Source: Anisus vortex
Taxonomy: Eukaryota > Mollusca > Gastropoda > Planorbidae
Assembly: GCA_949126835.1 (NCBI GenBank)
Contig: OX421506.1
Coordinates: 16,498,447-16,562,446 of the forward strand
DNA: 64,000 bases
Direction of reading: 5' to 3'
In this document: piece after piece, positions 13,201 through 21,690 of the stretch
How positions within the stretch are numbered: position 1 is the stretch's first letter
Layout of the letters: each line of letters opens with the position of its first letter
Made by a program: the position numbers and the translations under genes
The notes under the pieces: model-generated
The model's input: the letters and a program-made list of their open reading frames with translations, nothing else
Databases searched by the model: none
Told to the model about the DNA's origin: nothing

Positions 13201-16200
13201 ACAACATTCTGAAGTTGCGATTAATTAATTAATACAACATTTCAGGAAAGAGTGTCACAAACAAACATTCCTGTATATACAATATTCTGATATTAATTTT
13301 AATAGCATGTCCTTATAAGTTGAGATGATGAACCGTAAGTCGTGCCCCGAACTGTTACAAATTTAAATACGGGTATTCTGTTGTTTGTTTAGGATCATGT
13401 TCATTATGAAACAATAAACTCAGGCCACTCTACGAAAGTCTAATGAATAATTTAAAACTTTAACCTGTGTACAATGATAATATTAAACTTCACTGGTATT
13501 TAGTTATTTGTAAATTAGCAACCTTCTAGCTAAGCAAACTTCAACAACAGCCCTGCACATATGCTTATTTAGATATATTTTTGTTCAGAAAGTAGAATGC
13601 TTTCCTAATGTCTCCACCAATGAAAAGTTTTGACACAATATTATATAATTATCGAGTACCCTGTCGTTGCCAACAAATGTCACAAATTGTTTTTTAAAAG
13701 ACGGACCTGAAAAGGCTACGATTGATTGAATTTTTACTAAAGTAATATAAAAATACAAGTCATAAGTTGATTAATTGTCCTCAAGACTAGTGAAATCTCG
13801 ACAGAGTTGAACCGAAGGCTATATACTAAGAAATGAATTCATTAATTAACATAGTTGAATTTTAAATGCAGCTGATAGTATTTCATAATAGATCAATTTG
13901 GAAGCGGGAGCTCATTGACTTGATATTTAATTTAGAAAATATTTTTAAAAAATGGTTCGTAATTGAAGTACAAGAGAGAAGTATTGGTAAATATATCAAT
14001 CACTGAGCATGCCATTTCGGAACTTTTCTCATGTTTAAATACATTGTTACAGAAATAATCTTACTGTTTGTTTTTGTATCTACTTATACTTTTGAACCTT
14101 TGTTCTCGTTGAAGGACTTTATAAAAGTCTCGTTATTGACGTTGTCTGAATTAGTAGTTAACCCTTACAGTCCCGGGCGCGTATATAGCGGAACTGAAGG
14201 CAGCATAGATAGAAGTAGGTCGATACGGGAAGGGTTAATCTTTATCTCTAGTACTTAAGAAATATAAAATCGTTTTTAATTCTATGTCATCTGGGATGCA
14301 TCAGAAAAAATCGCACTGACAATATTAAGCCTATCAAAAGTAACTGTACAATATATTTGGTGGACATTTTTTTATTTAGAAAATGAAATAATCATAACGT
14401 AATATTTTTCTATACAGTTTTGCGACATACAAATAATGTCTATTGTATATTTTTATTTAAAAAATGAAATGTGTGTTTTTGCTTGATTTATTCCCGTGTA
14501 GTTTTTATTTTTGAAGTTGAATGCATGAAATGTTTTCATCCTATGATCTTAAGGCTTGTGTAAATTTGTGTTTTTCTTCTAATTCCTTATCCTATTATGT
14601 TTTCAAATAAATTAAGTTTACATAAAACTATATTCTTGAAACATACGCGGTAGCTTTTTTTTTATCAAACTCTAGAAAGATGATAACTAGGGTGGGCGTA
14701 CAAAAACTAAGCAGTTTCTGAATGCAGAAAAGGTAAGGTGGCCATTGAACTATAACATTCAATGATTTCGACTAAGATCGAAACACGAAACACGAACGAA
14801 GAACGATACATAGGCAAAGATATATGGCGCATACAATGATTCCAGTACTAGGTCTGCGTGCATTATAAATTTCTGAAGTGTACTTATAATAAAGATCACA
14901 GAAATAATTGATAAATACAAATCTTTCTTGACAAAAGGATTGACCTTTCTTAGAGGTTGGATAAAAGTGGGCTATATACTATTTTACCACGTTTTACCAC
15001 AGTAAAAGAGCATATAAATAATGTTATAGCTAATAAAATGTTAAAATTATGTGAGTGCATACAAATTAAATGGTAGGTATATAACGCTAAACGACACGGT
15101 TGATAACGCAAAATAAATAACTAGAATAAAGTCGTAATTCTAAACGCCCGATATAACAATAATATAATCTCAAATAAGTCATTTATACACAATATTCCTA
15201 TACATTTGTTAAATTTTAGCCGATTGCCTGTATGGTAATCAACCTGTCATAGAAATTCCTATTTTTTCTGGGAGCTGTGAAGAGTTCTTGAACAATCATG
15301 GTTCTTTTCAATGCCATATGGACCAAGTAAATCAAGCCTGCTGTGCCTCCTGCAAAGCTCGTTATACAGGCATTACAGGTAAATTTTAATTTAAAACAAT
15401 ATTTCTCTTCTTACCGGGCGTAGTAGTTCATTTTACTGTAGCGGTATTTTTTTTCCGTACGTATTACTATAATTTATTTAAAACGGTCACCTTTACTCAA
15501 AACATAGTAGTTCACTTTATTTAAACGTAGTAGTTAATTTTATTGTGGGCGTAGTATTTCAAATTATTTTGGATTCGATATTTCACTTTATTCAGGTAGG
15601 CCTATCTGAGCGGTAGTGGGTTCGAATGACGTACCGTAGGTTCTGGGTTTGAATCCTGGTGACGGCTAAGATTTGAACCTAGGTCTGGAGGATGTCCCTA
15701 AGTCTTTGATGTATAACTGACTTTAGTCGGGTTAAAGAAAAGGCGGCTGGGCATTGTACTGACCATAAAATCATCTGGTATACACAGAAACCGGCCATAT
15801 GAATCAATTTTGTCCAAATAGATATTTTACTCAGGACGTAGTTCACTTTATTCTTGACGTAGTAGTTCATTTCTAACAGATGTATTAGTTCACTTTATTG
15901 TGGATTCAGTATTTCAATTTATTCAGGATTTATTAGTTCGCTTTATTCTACAGCTTGCAAAAGTAGTTTTTTCTTGTGCATTGGTCAATGTATTTCGTTT
16001 TATACAGGGTCTAAAATCGATTACATAGTGTTCACCGTAGTAGTAGATAGCTTAGTATAGAAGTTAAATTTAAGTTTTATTTTAGATGGTCGTAGCAGGT
16101 TGAACCCTCTAGTCGATTTTATATTTATTCTATAAAGGAAAGAGCATTCATTATATGCGAATTTTTTTTATTGCTTTAATTTTTATTGATTCATTTTTTT

Positions 16201-19200
16201 AAATATATAATCCTTTTTTTCAGTGATTTTAATTGCTTGAAATTTGTGTAAGCTAATTAGCATTTTCATTCGTATAAATTTCTTACATGGCAATTTCTAC
16301 CAAATAATTGGCAATACTATAAATCAATATACCCAATGTTAATAATCGAATTAATGTTTTAAATCGCTTTTTAATTAATTTTAATTAGTTAATTTGTATT
16401 TTATCGCTTCCAAATTATTATTCAAACTATTAAATTTATTTATAATTGCTTTTGTAATTCGATACATTGTAGTTTAATTCATTAATTCCTTCTAGTCATC
16501 ATTTAATAGAATATTAAGTGAAGTGTTAGTCATCTTATGGTTGGCATGTCAGTAGATCCATTGATCTAAAGCCAAGGTATAATAAGCAAGTTCTTATTGT
16601 ACCTTTCTTTATAAAGTTTTTTAAAACTTGTTGTTTTAAAATAATTTTATTGTTAAGTAAAAAACAATTTCTTTTATCCATTTTTAACTTTGTATAACTT
16701 TGCCTACTACGTGGCTGCTGCTTCGTATTGATTAAGAGATGCAAGGTTCATTACTAGCGAATATTCACAACTGACAAGAGTAACACCTATAGATCTAGTC
16801 AAATCACTGAACCTAGAAACAATAGAGGACAAAAGGGCAAAGTGTAAGGTAGTAATAATACAAAGGCATTAAACTCTGATATAGAAATACAACCCAATAA
16901 GAGCCTGTTGCAATGCTTAGATATGCATAAGGACGAAAACACTTTTATTATCCCTTATACGAGAACAAATGCATATAAGTACTCTTTCTTACCTAGTGGC
17001 ATCCGGGCATGGAATGGGTTGTCTGAACAAAACAGGAAAACCAGTAACTTAACATCATTTAAAACATTAATAAAGATGCAATACTAGACTTGGACCACGG
17101 ATGAGCGAAGGAAGTAATAATCTTCTTTATAGAAGGAGCGTCTGTAATATATAAGATAATATAAGTCGTTAGTATTTGTGCTATAACCACAGGTTGTGAG
17201 TACGGTGACACGTCTCTAAATTGCACGTTGGATACCCGAGAAGTTATTTGTCCACTGAGTATGCAAGTATGCTGTTACTACTGTCGGTAAGTACGCCTTC
17301 AAAAAGTATGACCTTCTAACCAGAATATACAACGAATTCAACAAATTCAAAAGTATTTCAAAACCACAATGACAATGAAAGAATGGACTCAAATAAAAAA
17401 AAAACGTACGAGATTGAATTAATCTTCTGTAATTAGAGTAATGATACTAATACGTTTGTTTATTTAGAACTACCAACAAATGCAATGCAAACTTAGGTTA
17501 CAACTAAAACGTCTAGTCCAGAAAAGTATATACATTATTTTATTACACCAAAGGATATAAGAGCTAGTTGACAATCTGAAAACTTTACGACAAAAAAACA
17601 TAAGTCAGATCAAAAGAGTGTATTATTTACCGCTTCAATATAAACAGTGTAACAGTTGGAGTCTAAAAATGTTTATAAGGAGGGTAAATATTTAAATAAT
17701 GAGTCTTTAACTTTAAGTAGCCTAATATGTATGTAGTAGTAAACACTCAATCTTTGAGACTGTAGAAAATTAAACAGCTTTAGAATATGATGTAATTGTT
17801 TTGATTTAAATGAAAAATAATTTTGTTTTGTTAAATTCATGACCTTTGTTTATATGAAAGTGTTATTGCTTTGTTCAAAGTTATCACATAAACAAAATCA
17901 TAAAATTATATTTTGTAAACATGTAAACTTTTCTATTTTGTTCTTGTATAACAATTGTATAATCCCTACATAAAAGAACAAACATCATACAATGTTTATT
18001 TTTTACACAAATTAAAACAAAAAACTTACGTAAACTTAAGGCCTGAAAGTCATCTTTTGAATAATATAATAAGATACTCAATATTTAGCATCTGTTATTA
18101 ACAGCCTTCACAGAAATTAAATTAGTTAAAGACTTTATCTCTCTCTTTCTACTTCTTATCTCTTTTAACTCTTATCAATGACCCCTCGAGTTTTCTTAGT
18201 TTTACATCTCTTATTCCTCAGTCCCCTCCATGGCCGATTCCCTGATTTGTACAAATTATCTTTGTTTTTTTATAATGGTGAAAATTGATAATAACAAATT
18301 TATTAAAAAAAGTTATCTTATAATACAATATTCACTGAAATTATTAACTGTCTCTACCAGTCCATCAATGTTAAAAACTAGACCGGTACTTCACGAATAA
18401 CGTAAGACTTTATAAGCTATAGGCCCTATATCTATATCTATATATATATATATATATAAATATATGCAAAGTCCGTGTTTGTAGGTAAACCGATCCCCAT
18501 TGGTCTATTTGAAAACACGTCAAAGGTTAAAGTGGCGAAAGTAGATGTACAAACTGAATTGAATGCATTTAATGTACAAAGTTATTAAAAGAAAACTTTA
18601 AAAACAATATATATATATATTTATTGTCCTATATTTTTGACGAATATTATTCAGGAATTAGTTTTAGACACGATATAGGCCAAGATGGGTCAGTGACACA
18701 AAACTGACGTGTTAACTGCCATGCGAGCGATCTGAGTTCGATTCCCCACTGATAGCTTTACTTTTGTTCTACTTTGAAAAAAAAATTGCCATGAATGTTC
18801 ATTTTTTTTATTTAAAGATTGTAAGGGTTTTAGAAACTAAAACTTTCCTAAAAGGTTTTCAGTAAATAAAATCTAATAATTAAATTTGTAAAATTATTAC
18901 ATCTAGCCTATATTTTTGTGTTCATTGTAGTTTATGAAATGTTTATCTGTAGCTTATGCAGGCCTATTTAATTTTTCTCCGGGCAATGCCGAGGACTTTA
19001 GCAGCTCACTTTAGCTTGTGTTAGACAAATAATGTGTTCTGCTTAATACGTAGCTTTACATTATTTTGTCTAAAAGTTAATTAGTTTCATGACTTATTTT
19101 TTTTCATTTTAAAGTGAAAAATAGATAAGTTTTAATTAAATGGTTAGCTATCTATCAAGCCCTAAATTTATATGTTTGTTCACCAAAATTTTCAGTATAA

Positions 19201-19544
19201 TTGGAGCAACCCTAAAATACATTTTTTTTACATATATATTGTTAGCCTTTTAAAATTTCGTCAATCGCCAGTAAAACAGTTTTAAAAAACAAAAACAACA
19301 CAAAACGGACATTATTAGGCTTTAAAATCATATATCACAATAATAAAACCAATAACAATGAAACGAATAGATTATATAATCATATTTTACCCAAGACTAT
19401 AATAAATTGGGCCGCTTGATCTTTTCTTAGACCTTATATGTTTTGTTGTTACCAATAAGGCTGACTTACGTTCCTACGATTGCATTAAAGGTTTCCGATG
19501 CAAACAAATTTCGATTTTAATCTTAATTTTCCATTGAGACATAG

Positions 19545-19585
<41 letters not shown>

Positions 19586-19779
19586 GGCTCAATATTAGAT
19601 GCATTTCTCTTTATTTTCTCTCTAGGGATTTCGTCGTAAGTAATAAACGTTCATATGAACTTCTCAATGAGAAACCATTGAAACAAATCCCTCGTTTTGA
19701 AATGTCTGAGGAAGACTACAAGTTCAACTATACCGTGATTAGTGATGAGAACAATCTTAATGACTGGAAAGAAGTTTAA
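755..19779 (+). CDS. M12B (reprolysin/ADAM-like) secreted metalloproteinase, 3' part of a multi-exon gene
   Basis: Eleven exons (755-832, 1069-1217, 3286-3326 tentative, 3397-3505, 3645-3776, 10845-10980, 12565-12711, 12831-12885, 15220-15378, 17193-17286, 19626-19779) join in one phase to about 417 residues. Seen: a reprolysin core ending in FDFAILWTG, then CAYVGKICDS, the zinc site HEIGHILGSVH (HExxHxxGxxH) and a NIMAV Met-turn. Next come FSHCSATDIKEYV, a cysteine-rich stretch with DGMVCNVSKGCSKGRC, two modules ending CCASC and CCYYC, and an acidic hydrophilic tail. By family knowledge this is a secreted zinc endopeptidase; the cysteine-rich part resembles ADAMTS proteins. No TSP1 repeat, EGF, transmembrane segment or PLAC domain is visible. 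The signal peptide and propeptide are outside the window. The substrate is unknown. All catalytic residues are present, so it looks functional. The introns are heavily invaded by transposons. Confidence 0.88.
1069..1217 (+). CDS. Metalloproteinase exon b (catalytic domain)
   Basis: A strong pyrimidine tract and TAG acceptor precede SRDTFQYPPLVAG; the exon ends in FDFAILWTG at a GTAAAG donor. It starts in phase 0, matching exon a, and ends in phase 2. The (Y/F)DxAxLxTG pattern is characteristic of M12B enzymes. Confidence 0.8.
1632..1790 (-). repeat. SINE-1 fragment (tRNA-derived family)
   Basis: Matches by eye the body of the SINE copies at 11222, 12262 and 36010 (block TTCACCAGTTTCTGTGG, then GGCATAC). 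The tRNA-related head is absent or diverged. Confidence 0.6.
1780..3084 (+). mobile_element. Decayed non-LTR retrotransposon fragment with RNase H and C-terminal zinc motif
   Basis: One frame reads HIYTDGSAFKAKMHAGLGDY (first strands of retroelement RNase H). After a frameshift near 2440, another reads VIFTDSQSALHTI and LQWITGHIGL, the later RNase H blocks. At 2878-3000 a Cys/His tail (CHYSQETEDHILLECP) resembles the one that closes I/Jockey-like ORF2 proteins. Frameshifts and stops show it is dead. It lies in a metalloproteinase intron. Confidence 0.7.
1803..2272 (+). repeat. 39-bp minisatellite, 12 copies, inside the RNase H reading frame
   Basis: Unit TSKPLDLKVGALK (13 codons), twelve copies with only a few K/E or A/E changes. 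The frame stays open into the RNase H block. The high identity among copies contrasts with the decayed flanks and indicates recent amplification. Confidence 0.95.
3085..3285 (+). other. Intron remainder, nothing recognised
   Basis: AT-rich sequence between the LINE relic and the proposed micro-exon. No further motif is seen. Confidence 0.5.
3286..3326 (+). CDS. Tentative 41-base micro-exon of the metalloproteinase
   Basis: Exon b ends in phase 2 and the next certain exon needs one preceding base, so something of length 3n+2 must lie between. This 41-base piece fits. It has a TAG acceptor, reads IYDLLCSH (M12B proteins often have YDL or EDLC here) and restores the phase. The donor GTTTTC is weak, so another small exon could be the real one. 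Confidence 0.4.
3397..3505 (+). CDS. Metalloproteinase exon d (first half of zinc site)
   Basis: Encodes CAYVGKICDSQQAIGVVKF and runs to the TAHEIGH half of the zinc-binding motif, ending at a GTAAGT donor in phase 2. AYVGxxC before the zinc helix is the standard reprolysin arrangement. Confidence 0.92.
3645..3776 (+). CDS. Metalloproteinase exon e (second half of zinc site, Met-turn)
   Basis: TTTTTCAG acceptor. It completes HEIGHILGSVH, supplying the third zinc histidine, then NIMAV (Met-turn) and SHCSATDIKEYVDTL, the usual end of an M12B catalytic domain. Donor GTGAGA. Confidence 0.92.
4454..5828. mobile_element. hAT-type DNA transposon (non-autonomous or decayed), 1375 bp
   Basis: Termini CAGTAGCGTAGTCAGG and, as reverse complement of the right end, CAGTGGCGTTGCCAGG form a terminal inverted repeat. 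The element is flanked by CTCAAGCT and CTTAAGCT (8 bp, one mismatch), the target-duplication length of hAT elements. It interrupts the LINE between codons for NISS and LSLGKE. No transposase motif is recognised inside. Confidence 0.85.
6565..6944 (+). pseudogene. hAT transposase, middle part (broken)
   Basis: Reads STHCWAQLIE, VKWLSDTIWS, AYTKIKQLLDN and INATSCTLQDSKMDLNTVVK, typical of the RNase H-like region of ZMYM1/52-kDa-repressor-like hAT transposases. The frame is cut after a VVKL(Y) block by the insertion at 6945. Upstream domains (BED/TTF finger) are missing. Confidence 0.75.
6945..8268. mobile_element. Probable solo LTR (1324 bp) inside the hAT transposase
   Basis: Begins TGTGGCG, ends GTGACA, and is flanked on both sides by CTCTA (6940-6944 and 8269-8273). 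TG...CA ends with a 5-bp duplication fit an LTR. Read on the minus strand the start TGTCACGTGGCGG looks like a Gypsy LTR start, but a + strand AATAAA at about 7826 leaves orientation open. It contains several poly-C tracts and no coding sequence. Confidence 0.72.
8269..8950 (+). pseudogene. hAT transposase, C-terminal part with dimerisation domain (broken)
   Basis: Open to a TAG at 8521-8523, then continuing with a further stop in the same region. The end reads FPNVETVLKLFLCMKTTNC, GERSFTTLKRVKNSLRSTMG and RLNMLCLMSIE, the hAT C-terminal dimerisation signature (SxERxFSxLKxIKxxLRSxM). Several nonsense changes make it non-functional. Confidence 0.8.
9408..9515 (+). repeat. SINE-1 fragment (5' truncated)
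   Basis: Contains GGGTAAAGTAAAGGATGCTG and CAGAAACTGGTGAACGCTGC, blocks shared with the SINE-1 family in + orientation; the tRNA-like head is missing. Confidence 0.65.
9815..10118 (+). repeat. 38-bp minisatellite with CTAGTTACGTAG core, about 8 copies
   Basis: Units of the form CTTACATCAACTAGTTACGT followed by AGTCCCTTTGAGACACTC. The first two units are shorter or diverged, the later ones nearly identical. Each unit holds a TACGTA palindrome. Non-coding, in an intron. Confidence 0.92.
10158..10213 (+). repeat. (TA)n then (GT)n microsatellite
   Basis: ATATAT run followed by a TG run of about 13 repeats immediately left of the SINE-2 copy. Confidence 0.95.
10220..10665 (+). repeat. SINE-2, tRNA-derived, with A and B boxes
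   Basis: tRNA-like head near 10295-10355: TAGCTAAGTGGTTAACAT (A box) and GGTTCGATTCTC (B box). The AT-rich body ends in CTCCGGGCAAAGCCGGGCAG. The same architecture recurs at 18670-19035 (+) and 35235-35520 (-). Confidence 0.75.
10845..10980 (+). CDS. Metalloproteinase exon f
   Basis: TTTTACCAG acceptor and GTAAGT donor. The peptide begins DNCLLN and contains GLILNVDDICRRSLKN, comparable to the segment after the catalytic domain in ADAMTS-type proteins where the cysteine-rich part begins. Confidence 0.88.
11222..11462 (-). repeat. SINE-1, tRNA-derived, near full length
   Basis: On the minus strand the head carries GGTCCTGGGTTCGAATCC (RNA polymerase III B box). The body ends in the conserved GGCCACAGAAACTGGTGAAC-type block and a GGTCCGAAGG-type end. 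Confidence 0.85.
12262..12505 (-). repeat. SINE-1, tRNA-derived, near full length
   Basis: Same arrangement as the copy at 11222: the B box appears in reverse as GGATTCGAACCCAGGACC and the body block as TTCACCAGTTTCTGTGG. It lies about 60 bases upstream of metalloproteinase exon g. Confidence 0.85.
12565..12711 (+). CDS. Metalloproteinase exon g (cysteine-rich)
   Basis: Exactly 49 codons, phase 0 to 0, TAG acceptor and GTAGGT donor. It carries NVCSTILCAKPE and DGMVCNVSK, matching the CxxLxC ... DGxxC pattern of ADAM/ADAMTS cysteine-rich regions. An alternative donor (GTAAGG) lies six bases upstream but would break the phase. Confidence 0.88.
12831..12885 (+). CDS. Metalloproteinase exon h (short cysteine-rich exon)
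   Basis: TTTTTCAG acceptor and GTAAGT donor. It encodes GCSKGRCILN, continuing the DGMVC...C...C pattern of the preceding exon, and ends in phase 1. Confidence 0.85.
12995..13290 (+). repeat. About 79-bp tandem repeat, 3-4 copies
   Basis: Units contain CATTCTGAAGTTGCGATTAA and AGAGTGTCACAAACAAACAT, with ATTAATTAATTAAT spacers. It lies in the intron between exons h and i. Confidence 0.85.
13291..14157 (+). other. Intron sequence, nothing recognised
   Basis: AT-rich, no motif, no convincing splice-flanked open frame. Confidence 0.5.
14162..14234. mobile_element. 73-bp piggyBac-like MITE
   Basis: Flanked by TTAA at 14158-14161 and 14235-14238. The ends CCCTTACAGTCCCGGG and ...GATACGGGAAGGG are imperfect inverted repeats. 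A copy of exactly the same length lies in reverse orientation at 60982-61054, also flanked by TTAA. Confidence 0.75.
14239..15219 (+). other. Intron sequence, nothing recognised
   Basis: AT-rich, no repeat or coding signal recognised before exon i. Confidence 0.5.
15220..15378 (+). CDS. Metalloproteinase exon i (first small Cys module)
   Basis: TTTTAG acceptor and GTAAAT donor. Encodes DCLYGNQ... SCEEFLN... QCHMDQ... ACCASC. The compact six/seven-cysteine module ends in a vicinal CC pair. It faintly recalls ShK-type modules, but the spacing does not fit well enough to assign it. Confidence 0.82.
15595..15815 (+). repeat. SINE-1 copy in + orientation
   Basis: Head with GGTTCTGGGTTTGAATCC (B box), then GGGTTAAAGAAAAGGCGGCT and ACACAGAAACCGGCC of the body. 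More diverged than the copies at 11222 and 12262. Confidence 0.75.
15816..16879 (+). other. Intron sequence with diffuse repeated motif
   Basis: The phrase GTAGTTCACTTTATT recurs loosely from about 15420 to 15950, suggesting an old decayed tandem repeat interrupted by the SINE. The rest is AT-rich with nothing recognised. Confidence 0.45.
16880..17160 (+). mobile_element. LINE 3' end (family with NSFFPSG-type terminus)
   Basis: Reads RTNAYKYSFLPSGIRAWNGL then LTSFKTLIK and a stop. This is the end of ORF2 in CR1/Rex-like non-LTR elements (SFFPRxIxxWNxLP). Reverse copies of the same tail lie at 39735 and 43715. Confidence 0.72.
17193..17286 (+). CDS. Metalloproteinase exon j (second small Cys module)
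   Basis: CACAG acceptor and GTAAGT donor. Encodes GCEYGDTSLNC...VICPLSMQVCCYYC. The CxYG opening and CCxxC ending repeat those of the preceding exon, suggesting exon duplication. Confidence 0.82.
17287..18669 (+). other. Intron sequence, nothing recognised
   Basis: AT-rich sequence with an AT microsatellite near 18430-18460. No coding signal. Confidence 0.5.
18670..19035 (+). repeat. SINE-2 copy
   Basis: B-box-like GAGTTCGATTCCCC preceded by GCCATGCGAGCGA. The body ends in TTCTCCGGGCAATGCCG, as in the copy at 10220. Confidence 0.7.
19543..19586 (+). repeat. (CA)n/(TA)n microsatellite
   Basis: ACACAC run followed by a TATATA run, 40 bases upstream of the last metalloproteinase exon. Confidence 0.95.
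19626..19779 (+). CDS. Metalloproteinase last exon (acidic tail, TAA stop)
   Basis: TCTCTCTAG acceptor; the frame continues from exon j to a TAA at 19777-19779. The 50 residues are hydrophilic and acidic (EMSEEDYKFNYTV, SDENNLNDWKEV), with no membrane anchor or GPI-like tail, so the protein should be secreted. Confidence 0.85.
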
Positions 19780-19924
19780 TGTGGAACACTATTTTATAAT
19801 ATGTGTCTTTTCCGATTCCCATAACTATATTGACTTTTTTTTAGCGTTAATTAATGGCCAAACCAATGTGCATACCTAACTTTTTATTAAACAATCTAAA
19901 TATCTAGTCATATGCCCAATATTC

Positions 19925-20070
19925 TATAAATCAATATATTTACTAATGCATCTGTAGACCCACCTTTCTATCAATCAAACTATTTACTAATGCATCTGTA
20001 GGCCCAACTTTCAATCAATCAATCTATTTACTAATGCATCTGTAGGCCCAACTTTCTATCAATCAATCTA
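19925..20070 (+). repeat. About 44-bp tandem repeat, 3 copies
   Basis: Units share TTTACTAATGCATCTGTAGG followed by CCCAACTTTC and (AATC)n. It lies just downstream of the metalloproteinase stop and could be in its 3' UTR. Confidence 0.85.
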
Positions 20071-21097
20071 CACATGTATGTATTTAGAATGGTAGCTTCT
20101 GATAATATAATGCGATATAATATTTATTATATAAATTACCTATGCATTTCCACAATCTCATAAGTTACTTTAACAAAATGTTGCACTTAGTAGGCCATTA
20201 TTTTTTTATACTAAGCTTACTTTTTATTTCATTTATTCTTTCTTTTCGATTTTACATGTTAAATTTTCTTACATTTATTTTACATTTATCCCTGTTCTTT
20301 TTTTCTTTTTTTCTTGCTTTTAATAACATTGCTACCTTTGTGTCGTTCTCGTCTACAATGCCGTAACAGTAAAAACATTTCCTCGTTTCCAAAAGTAGAA
20401 TGGTAAAGCCCACATTTATTATCTCTTGGATTTGATATATGTTTTACCAACCTAGAGAAAATGGCCTAATGATTAAATATGATGTTATTATTTTTTTGTC
20501 TATCCTTGTTACAAATTATTTGTTTTGTTTGAACTTATTTCTTTTATTGGAGTGTGGTGGATTTCATGGCAATATTTTACACTTAATATATTATGTCATA
20601 TATTTTAAAACCTTTTTAACGTATAAAATACTAGATCAAATGTTATTTGATCGGAAATTATTTTTTTTTAAGTTTAACTTTTTTACTTTGAACATGTTTT
20701 GTTTTAGTAAATATTGCTTGCACTAACTCATTGATGTAGTATGCTATACGATATTTCCTTATCAGTTATTTAGGCTGCTCTTTATTTTAGTCTAACTATT
20801 TGTTGTTGTTGTTGTTTTTTTCTAATTGTCCAATATTTCTTTTAGGTAACTTGCTGTATCAGTTTTCTTAATTTTTGTTTGTTTATTTTTTTTACTGTAT
20901 CAGCTACCTACTATTTATTTTATAATTTTCTTTTAACGTACCAGTTGTATAACATTATTTTAAGTTTGTTTAATGTATCATTGCAAGTATATTGTATCTA
21001 TATCAATCATCCAGGCTTTATTAAATTTGTTCTGTTATTATTTTTTATTATGTAAATAAATTTTGTTTATTTACTATTTGAGTTATTACTATATAAA
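20071..21097 (+). other. T-rich intergenic or 3' UTR, nothing coding
   Basis: Very T-rich on this strand; its open frames are low-complexity hydrophobic noise. An AATAAA near 21055 is a possible distal poly(A) signal. Confidence 0.45.
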
Positions 21098-21328
21098 TTA
21101 GAAACAATTAAGTAATATGCTTGTTAGACATAATTCGCTGAAGCGTTCATTTACGTCATTCATCATTACCCCCATCCCGGAAGCTTCGTTAACAATTAGC
21201 CTCGACGATTCAGCCCACCTAAAGTTTGCCACATCGGTTGACTCGTGTCGTTGCTTCTGGTGGATTTGAAAGGGATTAAGATTATCAGAGTTGCGATGAA
21301 CCATGAAATCTGCCCACACCTGGTACAC
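21098..21328 (-). CDS. Unassigned open frame, 76 codons
   Basis: Reads WADFMVHRNSDNLNPFQIH and ANFRWAESSRLIVNEASGMG. The composition is balanced (unlike the AT-rich noise around it), but I recognise no family. It may be an exon or a fragment of a mobile element. No clear splice partners were found. Confidence 0.25.
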   Translation of the reverse strand: MYQVWADFMVHRNSDNLNPFQIHQKQRHESTDVANFRWAESSRLIVNEASGMGVMMNDVNERFSELCLTSILLNCF

Positions 21329-21431
21329 CTTTTTGCACGAGTTGGGTCCGGTTATAAGACATTAAGCTGTAGATTGGATCTCATTAATTCCACATTAAAG
21401 CTTAAACTTTGTTGTGTTCATGTGTTTTAAT

Positions 21432-21690
21432 TATTGTTGTTGTGTGTGTGTGTGTTAATGTGACTGTGTAACGTAAGAGTGTGTGTGTTCGTTTGTGTTT
21501 ATCATTGTTTTTGTATGTTATAGAGTCAGTGGGTGCGTGTATGTGTGCTAGTTGTATTTTTGTGTCTGTAATTTTTAGGGTAAAAAAAAATTGCAGTGTG
21601 TTTTTGTGTGTTCCTCTGTGTGTTATCAGTGTCCATATGTGTGTGTGACGCAAGTAAATGTCTGTGTCCATGTGTGTGGTTTTTCATGTT
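21432..21690 (+). repeat. Degenerate TG-rich tract
   Basis: Clusters of GTGTGTGT separated by short unique stretches over about 250 bp, an old eroded dinucleotide repeat. Confidence 0.75.

Noticed and set aside
20142..20726. Hydrophobic open frames as small membrane proteins
   Set aside because: T-rich DNA gives Phe/Leu/Ile runs by chance; no start context or conservation evidence.
21402..21671. Thr/His-rich minus-strand frame
   Set aside because: Antisense of a degenerate TG-rich tract.
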